A DNA stretch of 64,000 nt from Tychonema sp. LEGE 06208 (GCF_015207505.1 NZ_JADEWT010000017.1:1-64000), one strand, 5' to 3'. Positions 45,880-56,322 are shown, numbered from the stretch's first letter. A program made the numbers and translations. Notes: generated by a model from the letters alone, not told the origin.

Positions 45880-46695
45880 TTAAGCTGTGGTAATACTTAC
45901 CACTTTGCCGCCACGTTTGTTGATTTGTTGCAAGCGACTTGAAAGCTGTTCGTAAGGTACGAGATATTCGGTAGTAGTCCGCCGCACTTGGGGCGAAAAC
46001 TTAGCCGCACCTTGCATTGCGGTGACTCGATAGAGTTTACCGCGATCGCCACCGGCCGCACCAGCTAGAGATTGTCCGCTAGAGGCTGTGTATATCGGCG
46101 ATGCCGTATTTCTCGCGACTTCCCAAGTTAACCGCGCTTGGGTTTGGTTTTGCGAGCGATCGCTATTTGCGTAGCCGCGGTACAGTTGAAACATCCGGTT
46201 AAAACCGACGGTTTTTTGATTTCTTTGAGTCGAGAAACCGCGATAGTAAGGCACTATACTTTCGCCAAAATTTTCTTGATATTCAACGGAGTCAATATAA
46301 GAATTGATTTCAGCTTCGTAGCCTTCGGCATTGTACAAATCAACGTGGAAAGCAATTTCCGACTCGTCGTAAGGAGCGCGGCCCAACAAATGTTTGTAGT
46401 TTAGTTCGATCAACCGCGTTTGCGAGTTCGGGTAGAAAAACTTTTTCCGATAAATTTCGGACTGAGCAATTGACCGCACAAAATCTTTAACTGAAATCTG
46501 TCCTTGCATCAGCAGAGATTCAGCGCTGGTAACTCGCTCGCTGGACATTAAATACTCGTTGCCGAAAACTTGCCTGTAAGCTGCGCGAATTACTGCTTTC
46601 GCATCATCTTGCGTCCAGTGGGGGCGAAGTTCTACCTGTCCCGCTTCTTCAAATGCTTTTATTCCCAATCTTTCGGCTGCACCTAATCCCGCCAT
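45880..46695 (-). CDS. cpcC2: phycobilisome rod linker, phycocyanin-associated (CpcC2-like)
   Basis: 271 residues. PBS-linker domain (about 20-180: [59 protein letters not shown]) and C-terminal CpcD-like domain (about 215-271: [36 protein letters not shown]). Strongly similar to the following linker, so the two arose by duplication. It is the first linker gene after cpcA. GGGAGA precedes the ATG. Called cpcH in Arthrospira. Confidence 0.93.
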   Translation of the reverse strand: MAGLGAAERLGIKAFEEAGQVELRPHWTQDDAKAVIRAAYRQVFGNEYLMSSERVTSAESLLMQGQISVKDFVRSIAQSEIYRKKFFYPNSQTRLIELNYKHLLGRAPYDESEIAFHVDLYNAEGYEAEINSYIDSVEYQENFGESIVPYYRGFSTQRNQKTVGFNRMFQLYRGYANSDRSQNQTQARLTWEVARNTASPIYTASSGQSLAGAAGGDRGKLYRVTAMQGAAKFSPQVRRTTTEYLVPYEQLSSRLQQINKRGGKVVSITTA

Positions 46696-46774
46696 CTTTA
46701 GCTTCTCCCTTTTTTGGTTTAAAAACTGAAAACTTCTTAAAAAAAAGTATTTGGAAAACTAGGCTAAGATCGCA

Positions 46775-46838
46775 GATGCCCGGAATCGTAAACAACCGCT
46801 AACACTTTAGCTAACAGCAGCTTACAATTCCGGGCATC
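46775..46838 (-). terminator. 17-bp hairpin directly after cpcA
   Basis: GATGCCCGGAATCGTAA (46775-46791) pairs with TTACAATTCCGGGCATC (46822-46838) with one mismatch. It begins 9 bases after the cpcA stop codon. Hairpins at this site in phycocyanin operons act as attenuators or stabilise the abundant cpcBA message; which applies here cannot be told from sequence. Confidence 0.7.
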
Positions 46839-46846
46839 ACGCAAAT

Positions 46847-47335
46847 CTAGCTCAGGGCGTTGATTGCGTAGTCGAGGTAGGAATTAGCTTCCACTGCGGG
46901 GTCGCCGCTCAGGCCGTGGTTGCCTTTGATGTACTTGAGAGCTTCAACGTACCAGCTAGGGGACAATTCAAATGTCCGGTTGATTTCGTCGATGCCTGCA
47001 ATCAGGTACTCATCCATTGGGCCTGTGCCACCTGCAACTAAGCAGTAGGTCACCATCCGCAAGTAGTAGCCGATGTCGCGAGCGCACTTGGCTTTACCGG
47101 TTGGGGTAGAAGCGTAGTTAGGGCCTTGCATTTGTTGTGTGTACGGGAATTTGTTGTACACTGCTTGGGCTGCACCGTCGATCAAGCGCTGAGAGTTGGA
47201 TGTCAGAGCTTTGGCTGCTTCTAAGCTAGCGGTTGCTTGGCGGAAACGACCGAAAGCTGTTTGGATTTCGGTGCTGCTCAAGAAACGGCCTTGAGAATCT
47301 GCTGCTGTGACTGCTTCAGTCAATGGGGTCTTCAT
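46847..47335 (-). CDS. cpcA: phycocyanin alpha subunit
   Basis: 162 residues, the standard length. Starts [19 protein letters not shown]. The single chromophore-binding cysteine (Cys84 by family numbering) is in [20 protein letters not shown]. Pairs with CpcB to form the phycocyanin monomer, the light-harvesting unit of phycobilisome rods. Phycocyanobilin is attached by CpcE/CpcF. GGGAGAAAG is a clear ribosome binding site. 110 bases after cpcB. Confidence 0.98.
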   Translation of the reverse strand: MKTPLTEAVTAADSQGRFLSSTEIQTAFGRFRQATASLEAAKALTSNSQRLIDGAAQAVYNKFPYTQQMQGPNYASTPTGKAKCARDIGYYLRMVTYCLVAGGTGPMDEYLIAGIDEINRTFELSPSWYVEALKYIKGNHGLSGDPAVEANSYLDYAINALS

Positions 47336-47445
47336 AGTGTTGCTTTCTCCCTAGTGTTTGCGGTTTTTTCTACGAATGCGATTTGTAAAAGCCCGATCGA
47401 TATATCGAATCGTTGCTTTACAGATTGGGTTGCAATGGCTGGGGT

Positions 47446-47964
47446 TTAGCCTACTGCGGAAGCGGCGCGATCGAAGTAGCTGCCGACTTCAGACATCAGG
47501 GAGTTGCAATCTCCACGAGTTACACCGTTTGGATCGTTAGCGATCGCCAAAGCGGCTTCTTTCATTTTTTGAACGCCAGTTGCTACGGAAGCGCCGGGAG
47601 TTCCCAATGCCAAGTAGGTTTCGCGAAGGCCGTTCAAGCAACGGTCATCGAGGACGCTGGCGTCGCCTGCGAAAATCGCGTAGGTGACATAGCGCAAGAT
47701 GATTTCCATGTCGCGCAAGCAAGCTGCCATGCGGCGGCTGGTGTAAGCGTTGCCGCCGGGAGCGATCAACTGAGGCTGCTCAGCAAACAAAGAGCGAGCT
47801 GCATTAGCAACAATGCTGGAAGCGTTGCTGGTGATGCGGTTGACTGTATCCATGCGCTTGTTGCTTTCTGCAACCATTTGGCTCAAGGCATCAAGTTGGC
47901 CGGTGGCCAAAAATTCGCCGCGAGCGTCTGCTTGGGAAACCACTTTTGTAAATGCGTCAAACAT
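47446..47964 (-). CDS. cpcB: phycocyanin beta subunit
   Basis: 172 residues, the standard length. Starts [19 protein letters not shown]. Two bilin-binding cysteines: one in [19 protein letters not shown] (Cys82/84 by family numbering) and one in [20 protein letters not shown] (Cys153/155). The Asn72 that is N-methylated in this family lies in the ITSNASSI to APGGNAYTS region. First gene of the operon, with a strong AGGAGAG site 8 bases before the ATG. Confidence 0.98.
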   Translation of the reverse strand: MFDAFTKVVSQADARGEFLATGQLDALSQMVAESNKRMDTVNRITSNASSIVANAARSLFAEQPQLIAPGGNAYTSRRMAACLRDMEIILRYVTYAIFAGDASVLDDRCLNGLRETYLALGTPGASVATGVQKMKEAALAIANDPNGVTRGDCNSLMSEVGSYFDRAASAVG

Positions 47965-48578
47965 GAAAGAACTCTCCTACTTGAGTTAATTGAGTTTGGT
48001 TGCGGTATAAAACCGTTAAGTTAAATTTGTTCAGGCCGTTAAACCTGGAAGGGTTGAAGGTTGACGCCGGCTACTGTGCCGATCGGCTCCTTCTCTCCTT
48101 TTCCGCTACCTGTACTATTGTGACATTACAGCGGACATTTAAGAAACCTTAGAAAATTTTACACCTTTTATGAGATGCGACAAACCTTGTTAATCAGTGT
48201 TTTTGTTAACTTGCGTCTGTCGTTTCAACCTTCTTATGACATTTATACAATGCTCTCTGGCATTTGTTTATTACAAATTATTACAACAGCTTATCCCTCT
48301 GAGAAGGTAAATTGATGTTGAGCAACTCCGGGCTAATCTCCCTCCTAAGATAGATGCGAATTTACATACATAGCTCCTGGGTTTGGTTCGATTGCCCTGA
48401 TTTTTACCGTGGGGCAGCACAAAATTGTCCCGCATCCCGATCGCCATTGTGCGCTTTGCCCCGAAAAAGCCTATTATTAAGAAAAGTTAAGAAAATTAAA
48501 GTTTTGCGAAAACAAGGCGGGGGAATAGGGAAAACAGCCAAAAAAGTGCCAAATCCAAGATCCACTCAGAATTGGGTG
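47965..48578. promoter_or_regulatory. cpc operon upstream region
   Basis: About 600 bases without a supportable gene upstream of cpcB. On the minus strand a TATAAA lies near 48250, a possible -10 region, which would give a long untranslated leader; long cpc leaders are usual in cyanobacteria. The assignment is weak and the start site is not visible from sequence alone. Confidence 0.3.
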
Positions 48579-48580
48579 GT

Positions 48581-48806
48581 TGACATACTCCCCGCCGTAG
48601 AAAGGACGGAGATTGTTGACGGTTCATCGCAACCTGAGCGACTGTTGTCGTCTGACTGTCGCTCCCCGTCCGTTTCAAGTCTCCCTAGGCCCGATGGCGA
48701 CTACAACAATGCAAAGAATTTGATTGTTGCAGTTATTTAGATCACAAGTTTTGGGAAAGCCTTAGAACGACAGGGCTTTAAACCCAATTTTTTGGTAAGG
48801 TAGATG
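48581..48806 (+). mobile_element. non-autonomous IS200/IS605-like element, copy A
   Basis: Begins TGACATACTCCCCGCCGTAG and ends in a right-end hairpin region AAAGCCTTAGAACGACAGGG then CTTTAAACCCAATTTTTTGG. These are the kinds of ends carried by cyanobacterial IS200/IS605 (tnpA/tnpB) elements; no transposase or tnpB gene lies between them. An internal block CGTCTGACTGTCGCTCCCCG then TCCGTTTCAAGTCTCCC is shared with copy B. The right-end hairpin has decayed. Confidence 0.65.
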
Positions 48807-48820
48807 AGTGCTATCAGCGT

Positions 48821-49040
48821 TGACATACTCCCCGCCGTAGAAAGGAGGGGGATTCTTGACGGTTCATCGCAACCTGAGCGACCATTGTCGTCTGACTGTC
48901 GCTCCCCGTCCGTTTCAAGTCTCCCCATGCCCGATGGCGACTACAATCAAATAATTTGATTGTTGAAGTTATTAGAGCACAAGTTTTGGGAAAGCCGTCG
49001 TAGAACGACGGGGCTTTAAAGCCAATTTTTGGGTAAATAT
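48821..49040 (+). mobile_element. non-autonomous IS200/IS605-like element, copy B
   Basis: Starts exactly 240 bases after copy A with the same TGACATACTCCCCGCCGTAG, a left-end hairpin (CCCCGCC ... GGAGGGG) and an intact right-end hairpin AAAGCCGTCGTAGAACGACG then GGGCTTT (48991-49017), followed by AAAGCCAATTTTTGGGTAA. Very similar to copy A over about 170 bases. ORFs read across these copies are repeat-derived and are not genes. Confidence 0.65.
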
Positions 49041-49189
49041 ACCAACAGATCGAGAGAGCCTGAGATAGACCAGAGATAGAGAAGTGTCTAGCTTCCTGCT
49101 TCTTATCTCGAACCAATACCTATGCAGTATCGATCGACTGTAACTGTCCGGCCGCAACCACCTTTATGCCCCACGCTCGATCGTAATTT

Positions 49190-52015
49190 ATGTCTTCTTT
49201 AAATTCTCCCTCTTCTTGGCACACCGTAGCAATTGACAAAACCCTCCAGCAGCTAAACAGCAACAAAGACGCTGGCTTGAGCAGCCAACAGGTGTCAGAA
49301 CGCTTGCAGCAATACGGCCCCAACGAACTCGAAGAAACAGGAGGCCGCAGTCCGTGGTCGATTTTTGTCGATCAGTTCACCAACATCATGTTGTTGATGC
49401 TGATGGGTGTGGCCGTGATTTCTGGATTCTTAGACATCAAGTCGGATAACTTTCCCAAAGATGCGATCGCCATTTTTGCGATCGTCATACTCAACGGCAT
49501 TCTCGGCTATTTCCAAGAACAAAGTGCTGAAAAAGCCCTCGCAGCCCTCAAAAACCTCGCTTCCCCCCTAGTCAGAGTCCTGCGGAACGGCAAAACTTTG
49601 GAAATAGCAGCCAAAGAACTCGTACCCGGAGACGTGATGCTGTTAGAGGCTGGGGTAAAAATAGCAGCAGATGGCAGGTTGATCGAAGCATCAAATCTGC
49701 AAGTCAGAGAATCTGCTTTGACGGGAGAAGCAATGGCAGTTACCAAGCAAGCTGAGCTAGAACTTCCCGAAGATGCTTCCTTGGGCGATCGGCTAAACCT
49801 AATTTTTCAGGGCACAGAAGTTGTTCAAGGGCGCGCCAAGGCGATCGTCACCAACACCGGAATGCAGACTGAACTGGGTAAAATTGCCGCCATGCTTCAG
49901 TCAGTAGAAAGCGAACCAACTCCCCTGCAACAGCGGATGGGACAGTTGGGAAACGTTCTAGTCTCCGGTGCCCTCGGCTTAGTCGCAGTTGTCGTCATCG
50001 GCGGCATGATTACCTTCAACAACGGTAGTATCGGGTTCGATACCAGCAGGTTTGAAGATTTGTTGGAAGTTTCTCTCAGCATGGCTGTGGCTGTAGTTCC
50101 CGAAGGACTCGCAGCAGTCGTGACAGTTACTTTGGCACTCGGAACTAGGCGGATGGTGAAGCGGAACGCCCTGATTCGCAAACTTCCTGCTGTAGAAACT
50201 TTGGGTTCGGTGACTACCATTTGTTCCGACAAAACAGGTACTCTGACTCAAAATAAAATGGTCGTTCAGCGAGTGTCTACGGGCGACTGTACGATCGGCA
50301 TTGGAGGCGACGGCTATGCCCCGATCGGAGATTTTACCGATCGCCATACCTCGACCCAAATTAATAATTTAGAAGAATATCCAGAACTCGAATCTTTATT
50401 AATTGCCTGTGCCGTTTGCAACGACGCAGTATTGCAGCACGAAGAGCAAGAATGGAAGATTTTGGGCGACCCCACAGAAGGATCTCTGCTGTCTTTAGCG
50501 GGAAAAGCAGGCATTTATAAAGAAAAACAGTGTCAATTGCTGCAGCGCGCGGCCGAATTTCCTTTTTCTTCCGAACGCAAGCGGATGAGCGTGATTTGCC
50601 AAGTACCTGGTCGATCGGGACATTCGGGATTTCCAGCCGAAAACGGACAGCAGGCGAATTATTTGATGTTTACCAAAGGTTCTCCAGAGTTGACTTTGGA
50701 GCGCTGTAAAGGCATCATAATCGGCGATCGAGTACAACCTTTAAATCAGGAAATGCGCGATCGCATCCTCGCCGAAAACAACAACATGGCAAGCGAGGGT
50801 TTGCGAGTCCTCGGATTTGCCTACAAAATTTGGGAAAACCTGCCGCCCGAAGATTCTGACGAAACCAGCGAACAAGACATGATTTGGCTGGGACTCGTCA
50901 GTATGCTAGACGCCCCGCGCCCGGAAGTGCGCGAAGCTGTGGCGAAGTGCCGCGATGCAGGGATTCGGGTGGTGATGATTACAGGAGACCACCAGTTGAC
51001 AGCAAAGGCAATTGCTAGTGATTTAGGTATTGCACAAAAGGGCGATCGAGTTCTCACCGGTCAAGAATTAGAAAAACTCAGCCGAGAAGAACTCAAACAG
51101 CAAGTCGAACACATTAGCGTTTACGCCCGCGTTTCCCCCGAACACAAATTGCGAATAGTCCAAGCTTTGCAAAGTTGGGGCAAATTTGTCGCCATGACAG
51201 GCGACGGCGTTAACGACGCACCCGCATTGAAACAAGCCGATATCGGCATCGCAATGGGAATTACCGGCACCGATGTCAGCAAAGAAGCTAGCGATATGGT
51301 GCTGCTAGACGACAACTTCGCCACTATTGTCGCCGCCGCTGAAGAAGGGCGAGTTGTTTATACCAACATTCGCCGCTTTATCAAGTACATTTTGGGTAGC
51401 AACATCGGCGAAGTTTTGACAATTGCGGCCGCACCATTAATTGGTTTGGGAGGAGTGCCGCTGACCCCGCTGCAAATTTTGTGGATGAACTTAGTCACAG
51501 ACGGCGTTCCCGCTTTAGCTTTGGCCGTGGAACCGGCCGAACCGAACGTGATGAACAAGCCTCCTTTCAGCCCGCGAGAAAGTATTTTTGCGCGGGGTTT
51601 GGGTTCTTACATAATTCGGATCGGGATTATTTTTGCAATTTTGACGATCGGCATGATGAAATGGGCTTATGACTATACTCACGCTCCCGGACACGGCAAT
51701 CCAGAGGCTTGGAAAACAATGGTATTTACAACTCTTTGTTTGGCGCAAATGGGTCACGCGATCGCCATTCGCTCTAACACTAGGCTAACTATCGAGTTAA
51801 ATCCCTTCACTAACATCTTTGTTTGGGGAGCTGTAATTGTTACTACTGCTTTGCAATTAATGCTGATTTACGTTCCACCGCTGAGAGAATTTTTCGGCAC
51901 TCACTATTTATCGCCCTTTGAATTGATGGTTTGCTTCGGTTTCAGCGCCCTAATGTTTGTCTGGATTGAAATGGAAAAACTGTTCGTGCGCTTGTACAAC
52001 AAAACTCGTAAATAG
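49190..52015 (+). CDS. P-type cation-transporting ATPase (P2, calcium-type)
   Basis: 941 residues. Cation ATPase N-terminal domain (1-75), actuator domain with LTGEAMAV, phosphorylation Asp347 in [13 protein letters not shown], nucleotide-binding part with FTKGSPE, hinge [20 protein letters not shown] and ten membrane helices. Membrane helix 4 has [19 protein letters not shown], as in P2A (SERCA/PMR1-like) calcium pumps and their cyanobacterial relatives (PacL/PMA1 type). It moves a cation, probably Ca2+, out of the cytosol; Na+ or Mn2+ cannot be excluded. Full length. Confidence 0.93.
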   Translation: MSSLNSPSSWHTVAIDKTLQQLNSNKDAGLSSQQVSERLQQYGPNELEETGGRSPWSIFVDQFTNIMLLMLMGVAVISGFLDIKSDNFPKDAIAIFAIVILNGILGYFQEQSAEKALAALKNLASPLVRVLRNGKTLEIAAKELVPGDVMLLEAGVKIAADGRLIEASNLQVRESALTGEAMAVTKQAELELPEDASLGDRLNLIFQGTEVVQGRAKAIVTNTGMQTELGKIAAMLQSVESEPTPLQQRMGQLGNVLVSGALGLVAVVVIGGMITFNNGSIGFDTSRFEDLLEVSLSMAVAVVPEGLAAVVTVTLALGTRRMVKRNALIRKLPAVETLGSVTTICSDKTGTLTQNKMVVQRVSTGDCTIGIGGDGYAPIGDFTDRHTSTQINNLEEYPELESLLIACAVCNDAVLQHEEQEWKILGDPTEGSLLSLAGKAGIYKEKQCQLLQRAAEFPFSSERKRMSVICQVPGRSGHSGFPAENGQQANYLMFTKGSPELTLERCKGIIIGDRVQPLNQEMRDRILAENNNMASEGLRVLGFAYKIWENLPPEDSDETSEQDMIWLGLVSMLDAPRPEVREAVAKCRDAGIRVVMITGDHQLTAKAIASDLGIAQKGDRVLTGQELEKLSREELKQQVEHISVYARVSPEHKLRIVQALQSWGKFVAMTGDGVNDAPALKQADIGIAMGITGTDVSKEASDMVLLDDNFATIVAAAEEGRVVYTNIRRFIKYILGSNIGEVLTIAAAPLIGLGGVPLTPLQILWMNLVTDGVPALALAVEPAEPNVMNKPPFSPRESIFARGLGSYIIRIGIIFAILTIGMMKWAYDYTHAPGHGNPEAWKTMVFTTLCLAQMGHAIAIRSNTRLTIELNPFTNIFVWGAVIVTTALQLMLIYVPPLREFFGTHYLSPFELMVCFGFSALMFVWIEMEKLFVRLYNKTRK

Positions 52016-52189
52016 TGTTAACGGCTGACGGATAATGAGCGATGTTTCATTATTCGTTAGACCCTTCACATTTGGCGCGAGTCTAAACACTATACATTGC
52101 GAACACAACGCTCCGCAAAAAAGCAATTGAAGAAATTCGCCCTTGAATAGGTAAGGTGCTCTTCGGCGCACCCTACGATAACTGTATTA

Positions 52190-52371
52190 CCCATAACCAA
52201 TAACCAATAACTAATAACCAATAACCAATAACTAATAACCAATAACCAATAACCAATAACCAATAACCAATAACCAATAACCAATAACTAATAACTAATA
52301 ACCAATAACCAATAACTAATAACCAATAACCAATAACCAATAACCAATAACCAATAACTAATAACTAATAT
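52190..52371. repeat. CCAATAA/CTAATAA heptamer array
   Basis: About 26 seven-base units of AACCAAT and AACTAAT run from 52190 right up to the recF ATG at 52373. The remaining part of the gap (52016-52189) shows no gene. The array takes the place of any ordinary Shine-Dalgarno. Confidence 0.9.
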
Positions 52372-52372
52372 T

Positions 52373-53605
52373 ATGTATTTGAAAACGCTGCACCTACGGC
52401 AGTTTCGGAACTACTTCGATCAAAAGGTAACGTTTGACGCTCCCAAAACCATTTTATTAGGAAATAACGCTCAAGGAAAATCTAACTTGTTAGAAGCTGT
52501 AGAGTTGCTTTCCACCTTAAAAAGCCACAGAGTATCGCGCGATCGCGATTTAATCCTCGACTCCAAGCCGATCGCCCAAATTGATGCTACGCTAGAACGT
52601 CAAACCGGAGCGATCGACCTATCTTTAACACTGCGATCGGGAGCGCGCCGCAGCCTGAAGCTCAACGGCGAACCGCTGCGCCGCCATTTAGACTTTTTGA
52701 GCGTCTTAAATGTAGTACAATTTTCCTGTTTGGATTTGGACTTAGTGCGCGGCGGGCCCGAAGGAAGGCGCAATTGGATCGATCGGCTAGTTATCCAACT
52801 AGAGCCGATTTACGCTCACATTTTGCAGCAGTACAACCAAATTTTGCGCCAGCGCAACGCTCTGTTAAAACGTTCTAAAGCAATCAGACAAGCCGAATTT
52901 TCCGAAAATTTTGACAAAAACCGATTTCTGCAACTCGAAAATCCCGAACCGGAAAATATTCAATACTCGCCAATTCCCAACTCCCAATCCCCCATTTCCA
53001 CTTCAGAATTAGCCTTGTGGGATGCACAGTTAGCGACAGCGGGCGCTCGCGTGATCCGCAGGCGCGATCGAATTTTGGAGCGTTTGATGCCATTAGCTCG
53101 CAATTGGCACCGTTCAATTAGCGGTTCAGCAGAAGTTTTAGATGTGAAATACGATGCTAATATTGAAGTAAGCTCAGAATTAATTGGTAAAGACAATCTC
53201 GAAGGAGTGCGGCAAGCATTTTTAGAAAAAATTCAAAAAAGGGCGATCGCAGAACAGTTTCAAGGAACCACATTAGTCGGCCCCCATCGCGACGACATTA
53301 TATTTACAATTAACAATACGCCAGCTCGTCAATACGCATCCCAAGGCCAGCAGCGAACTCTCGTATTAGCATTAAAATTAGCCGAATTGCAGCTTATTGA
53401 AGAAGTCGTAGGCGAAGCACCTTTACTATTGCTAGACGACGTACTTGCAGAACTCGATTTAAACCGCCAAAATCAACTTTTAGAAACAATTCAAGAACGA
53501 TTTCAAACTCTAATTACTACGACTCACTTAGGCGCTTTCGACAGTCAGTGGCTGCGACAAACCCAAATTCTCTCCGTTGCTTCCGGACAAATCGATCGAT
53601 TTTAG
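52373..53605 (+). CDS. recF: DNA replication and repair protein RecF, with repeat-derived insert
   Basis: 410 residues, slightly longer than the usual 360-390. N-terminal MYLKTLHLRQFRNY, Walker A GNNAQGKS (30-37), signature region YASQGQQRTLVLALKLAEL and Walker B LLLLDDVLAELD (Asp354). RecF is an SMC-like ATPase that loads RecA at gaps with RecO and RecR. Residues about 195-211 (NIQYSPIPNSQSPISTS) are not typical and are encoded by CAATTCCCAACTCCCAATCC, the same kind of heptamer repeat as fills intergenic DNA. This looks like an in-frame repeat insertion in a tolerant loop. Confidence 0.93.
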   Translation: MYLKTLHLRQFRNYFDQKVTFDAPKTILLGNNAQGKSNLLEAVELLSTLKSHRVSRDRDLILDSKPIAQIDATLERQTGAIDLSLTLRSGARRSLKLNGEPLRRHLDFLSVLNVVQFSCLDLDLVRGGPEGRRNWIDRLVIQLEPIYAHILQQYNQILRQRNALLKRSKAIRQAEFSENFDKNRFLQLENPEPENIQYSPIPNSQSPISTSELALWDAQLATAGARVIRRRDRILERLMPLARNWHRSISGSAEVLDVKYDANIEVSSELIGKDNLEGVRQAFLEKIQKRAIAEQFQGTTLVGPHRDDIIFTINNTPARQYASQGQQRTLVLALKLAELQLIEEVVGEAPLLLLDDVLAELDLNRQNQLLETIQERFQTLITTTHLGAFDSQWLRQTQILSVASGQIDRF

Positions 53606-53802
53606 ATTTTAGATTGATTGACGGATTGATTTTAAATTGGAGATTCATAAATCAATCCCTGTGAGATTGACAAATTTTACTTTTCATGGTATTACTGCAA
53701 TAAATAATAAAAATTTGACATTATTTGACATTATTAGCTCAATTCGAGATACGATAAAGGTTAAATTTGATTGCCGCTTTCGCTTCCTTTTTTCTAACCC
53801 TT
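53604..53802. repeat. TTTTAGA/GATTGA short repeats and AT-rich spacer
   Basis: TTTTAGATTTTAGATTGATTG units follow the recF stop. The rest is AT-rich and leads to the psb27 start; no gene. Confidence 0.5.
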
Positions 53803-54201
53803 ATGAAGCATTACATTTCCCGTCTGTTAGCCCTCGTATTAGTTGTTGTCATCGGTGTAGCTGGCTGTACCAATGTTCCCGCCACTCTGAGTGGAGACTA
53901 CAGCAAAGACACATTAGCATTAGTCAGCAGCTTGAGAACAGCGCTCACTTTACCAGAGGGCACACCGGAAAAAGCAGCCGCTCAAGCTGGTGCTCGCACA
54001 AGTATCAACGATTTTTTTGCTGCATACCGCCGCGATCCCGCTCTTGCCAAGCTGACATCTTTCACGACAATGCGGACGGCCTTAAACTCTTTAGCAGGAC
54101 ATTATAGTTCCTATCCAAATCGTCCAGTTCCTGAAAAGTTGAAAAATCGTTTAGAGATTGAATTTCAGCAAGTAGAATCTGCTCTCAATAGAGGGGCTTA
54201 A
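53803..54201 (+). CDS. psb27: photosystem II assembly lipoprotein Psb27
   Basis: 132 residues from the ATG at 53803; an upstream start at 53767 would add 12 residues before the signal peptide and is unlikely. Lipobox VAGC (Cys22) gives a lipid-anchored lumenal protein. The mature part is a four-helix bundle (YSKDTLALVSSLRTAL, AAAQAGARTSINDFFAAYRR, FTTMRTALNSLAGHYSSYPN, RPVPEKLKNRLEIEFQQVES) of normal Psb27 length. It binds CP43 during assembly and repair of PSII and delays binding of the oxygen-evolving complex proteins. Confidence 0.93.
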   Translation: MKHYISRLLALVLVVVIGVAGCTNVPATLSGDYSKDTLALVSSLRTALTLPEGTPEKAAAQAGARTSINDFFAAYRRDPALAKLTSFTTMRTALNSLAGHYSSYPNRPVPEKLKNRLEIEFQQVESALNRGA

Positions 54202-54210
54202 TTTCAAAAT

Positions 54211-54255
54211 TTAAGGATAAAAGATCAATTTTAATAATTCATCTTTCATCCTTAA
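54211..54255 (+). terminator. hairpin after psb27
   Basis: TTAAGGATAAAAGAT (54211-54225) pairs with ATCTTTCATCCTTAA (54241-54255), one mismatch, 10 bases after the stop codon. Probable terminator or message 3' end. Confidence 0.55.
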
Positions 54256-54582
54256 CATTTGATTGTTAACAATTTTTAGTAAAAATATCAACTGTTTTTA
54301 GCGCCGACTTTACCCAGGCGTTTTTTTTGCTGGATTTAGCCGTAGGATGCGTCGCGATAGACAACTCGTAAATAAGGATCGACAATCTCACACATTTGTA
54401 CCTGTGCTTGCAGGGTTGAAGTCAGTCGATTTTTGAGAAATACTATAAGTAGGGTGCTTGTACCCGTTTTTGGGCGGAGTTAACGAGAAAAAAAGTAGAA
54501 AATTTGTAGATGTGCGTCGGGGCGATCGCAAATCCGCAGATCGCCAGCCAATTTAAACTAGAAAACCCGATTCAACTATCCC
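54256..54582. other. gene-free spacer
   Basis: 327 bases without a supportable gene or repeat array. An AGGCGTTTTTTTTGC stretch near 54317 resembles a terminator tail without a clear stem. Confidence 0.4.
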
Positions 54583-56232
54583 ATGAAAATTGCACCAACT
54601 CGCCTCGCGAACTTTCAACACCAGCGACGCTTTTTAAGTGCGGTAACTGCTGTTTTAACAAGTAGCTTCATCAGCCAACTTGTGTGGCCATTTATCGAAA
54701 ATCAACCAGCCTTTGCCGAAACATCAGCCTATTGCCAATTATCCAAAGAAGACGTAAATCAAAAAGAAGACTTGCGCCGCGCCGCCCTGTCAGGAAAATC
54801 AGAATCCCAGCAAGCATATTTTGCCGTTTTGAACAAACACGCGCGGGAAATAGCACAATGCCGCCAAAAAACTTGGCCTCAAACCCAAGCAGTTTGGCTG
54901 CGTTTGTATCCCTGCGATGTCAGGCCAGGAGAAGTCGATCGAGTATTAGACAACATTGTCAATAAAGGCTACAATGAAGTCTATATCGAAGCATTTTACG
55001 ACGGTCAAGTGCTGCTTCCAGTAGCAGACAATCCGACTGTTTGGCCTTCGGTTTTGAGAAATCCCGGCTACGAAAAATACGATTTGCTGGAAAAGGCGAT
55101 CGCCAAAGGCAAACAGCGAGGTTTAAAAGTATACACATGGTTGTTTACCATGAACTTTGGCTATACCTATTCTCAGCGTCCAGACAGACAGCAAAACCTC
55201 GCATTAAACGGCCAAAACCAGACAAGTTTAACAATAATTAAAGACGCAACAATTAACGACGACTTCGGAGAAGTTCCGGGTAATCAAGCCTTTATCGACC
55301 CCTACAGTCCGCAAGCGAGGCAAGACTATACTTTATTAGTAAATCAAATAGTCAAGCGCCGACCGCAAGGAATGTTATTCGACTACATTCGCTATCTACG
55401 GGGCTTCGGGCCTGCTTCAGTTGCTACCAAAGTTCAAGACTTGTGGATTTACGGCCCCGCATCGCAGCAAATGCTTTTACAGCGGGCTAACAATCAGCAA
55501 GGGCGAGATTTAATTCAGCGATATTTGACTAAAGGATTTATCAATACTAATGACGTTCAAGCAGTAGTCAAACAATATCCGAATGAGCGAGAACCTCTGT
55601 GGCAGGGGCGAATTCCGCAACCTGTACCAGTAGCAACTCCCGCTTCTCGAAGACAGAATACCGCATCAAAAGTAGCTTCACAAACTCCCGCCCCAAAATC
55701 GCTAAATGCTGCAACTCCTACACCAAAACCGACACCAAAACCGCCGCTTCCCGACACCGGCATTCTACAAAAAGACCTCTGGCAACTGAGCGTTGCTCAC
55801 GCAGTCCAAGGAATTTTAGATTTTTTTGGGGTGGCAACTCGGCCTGCTCAAAGCCTGGGAATTCCTGTAGGAGCGGTATTTTTTCCTGATGCCAATAAAA
55901 AAATAAATCAAGGGGGATATGATTCGAGATTGCAGCCTTGGGACAGCTTTCCGGCTGCTGTAGAATTCCACGCGATGTCTTACGGAAATTGCGGGAATGT
56001 AAGCTGTATTGTGCCGCAGGTGGAGCGGGTAGTGAGTTTAGCGCCTCCGGGAGCAAAAATTATTCCTGCCATTGCCGGAGATTGGGGAAAATCTGTGAAA
56101 AATCGGCCGTCTTTGGAGATTCAAATGCAGGCAATTCGTTCGGCAACGCCGCAAATTAATGCGGTGAGTCATTTTTCTTGGGGTTGGCAAGAACCGGAGG
56201 ATGAAAGGGCACGGCAAACTTGTCGCTTTTAG
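54583..56232 (+). CDS. secreted GHL10-type glycosidase-like protein
   Basis: 549 residues. The signal peptide ends AFAE near residue 47. Cys-containing start (AYCQLSKEDVNQKEDL), then a TIM-barrel-like part resembling GHL10/DUF4015 (AVWLRLYPCDVRPGEVDRVLDNIVNKGYNEVYIEAFYDG; KGKQRGLKVYTWLFTMNFG; QGMLFDYIRYLRG). A low-complexity TPKPTPKPP linker (about 350-388) interrupts the domain before its last part (HAVQGILDFFGVATRPAQSLGIPVGAVFFPD). Probably acts on a cell-wall or sheath polysaccharide; substrate and activity are not known. Confidence 0.82.
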   Translation: MKIAPTRLANFQHQRRFLSAVTAVLTSSFISQLVWPFIENQPAFAETSAYCQLSKEDVNQKEDLRRAALSGKSESQQAYFAVLNKHAREIAQCRQKTWPQTQAVWLRLYPCDVRPGEVDRVLDNIVNKGYNEVYIEAFYDGQVLLPVADNPTVWPSVLRNPGYEKYDLLEKAIAKGKQRGLKVYTWLFTMNFGYTYSQRPDRQQNLALNGQNQTSLTIIKDATINDDFGEVPGNQAFIDPYSPQARQDYTLLVNQIVKRRPQGMLFDYIRYLRGFGPASVATKVQDLWIYGPASQQMLLQRANNQQGRDLIQRYLTKGFINTNDVQAVVKQYPNEREPLWQGRIPQPVPVATPASRRQNTASKVASQTPAPKSLNAATPTPKPTPKPPLPDTGILQKDLWQLSVAHAVQGILDFFGVATRPAQSLGIPVGAVFFPDANKKINQGGYDSRLQPWDSFPAAVEFHAMSYGNCGNVSCIVPQVERVVSLAPPGAKIIPAIAGDWGKSVKNRPSLEIQMQAIRSATPQINAVSHFSWGWQEPEDERARQTCRF

Positions 56233-56275
56233 GGGGATGATATCAAATCTGGGTTGATTACCCGATTGCTCGCTC

Positions 56276-56322
56276 GGCGGTTGAAACCGCGACTATACAA
56301 ACGAAGTCTGCCTCCGCAGACT
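56276..56322. repeat. GGCGGTTGAAACCGC repeat, half copy
   Basis: GGCGGTTGAAACCGCGACTA then ACAAACGAAGTCTGCCTCCGCAGACT. Matches one arm of the long inverted repeat at 60216-60344. Confidence 0.6.

Noticed and set aside
48383-48410. GGTTCGATTGCCC, resembling a tRNA T-arm
   Set aside because: No matching acceptor stem, anticodon arm or D-arm could be found around it; no tRNA was supported anywhere in the window.
48354-49157. several overlapping ORFs of 60-128 codons
   Set aside because: They read across the IS200/IS605-like ends; the same sequence appears in both copies and has no protein-like composition.
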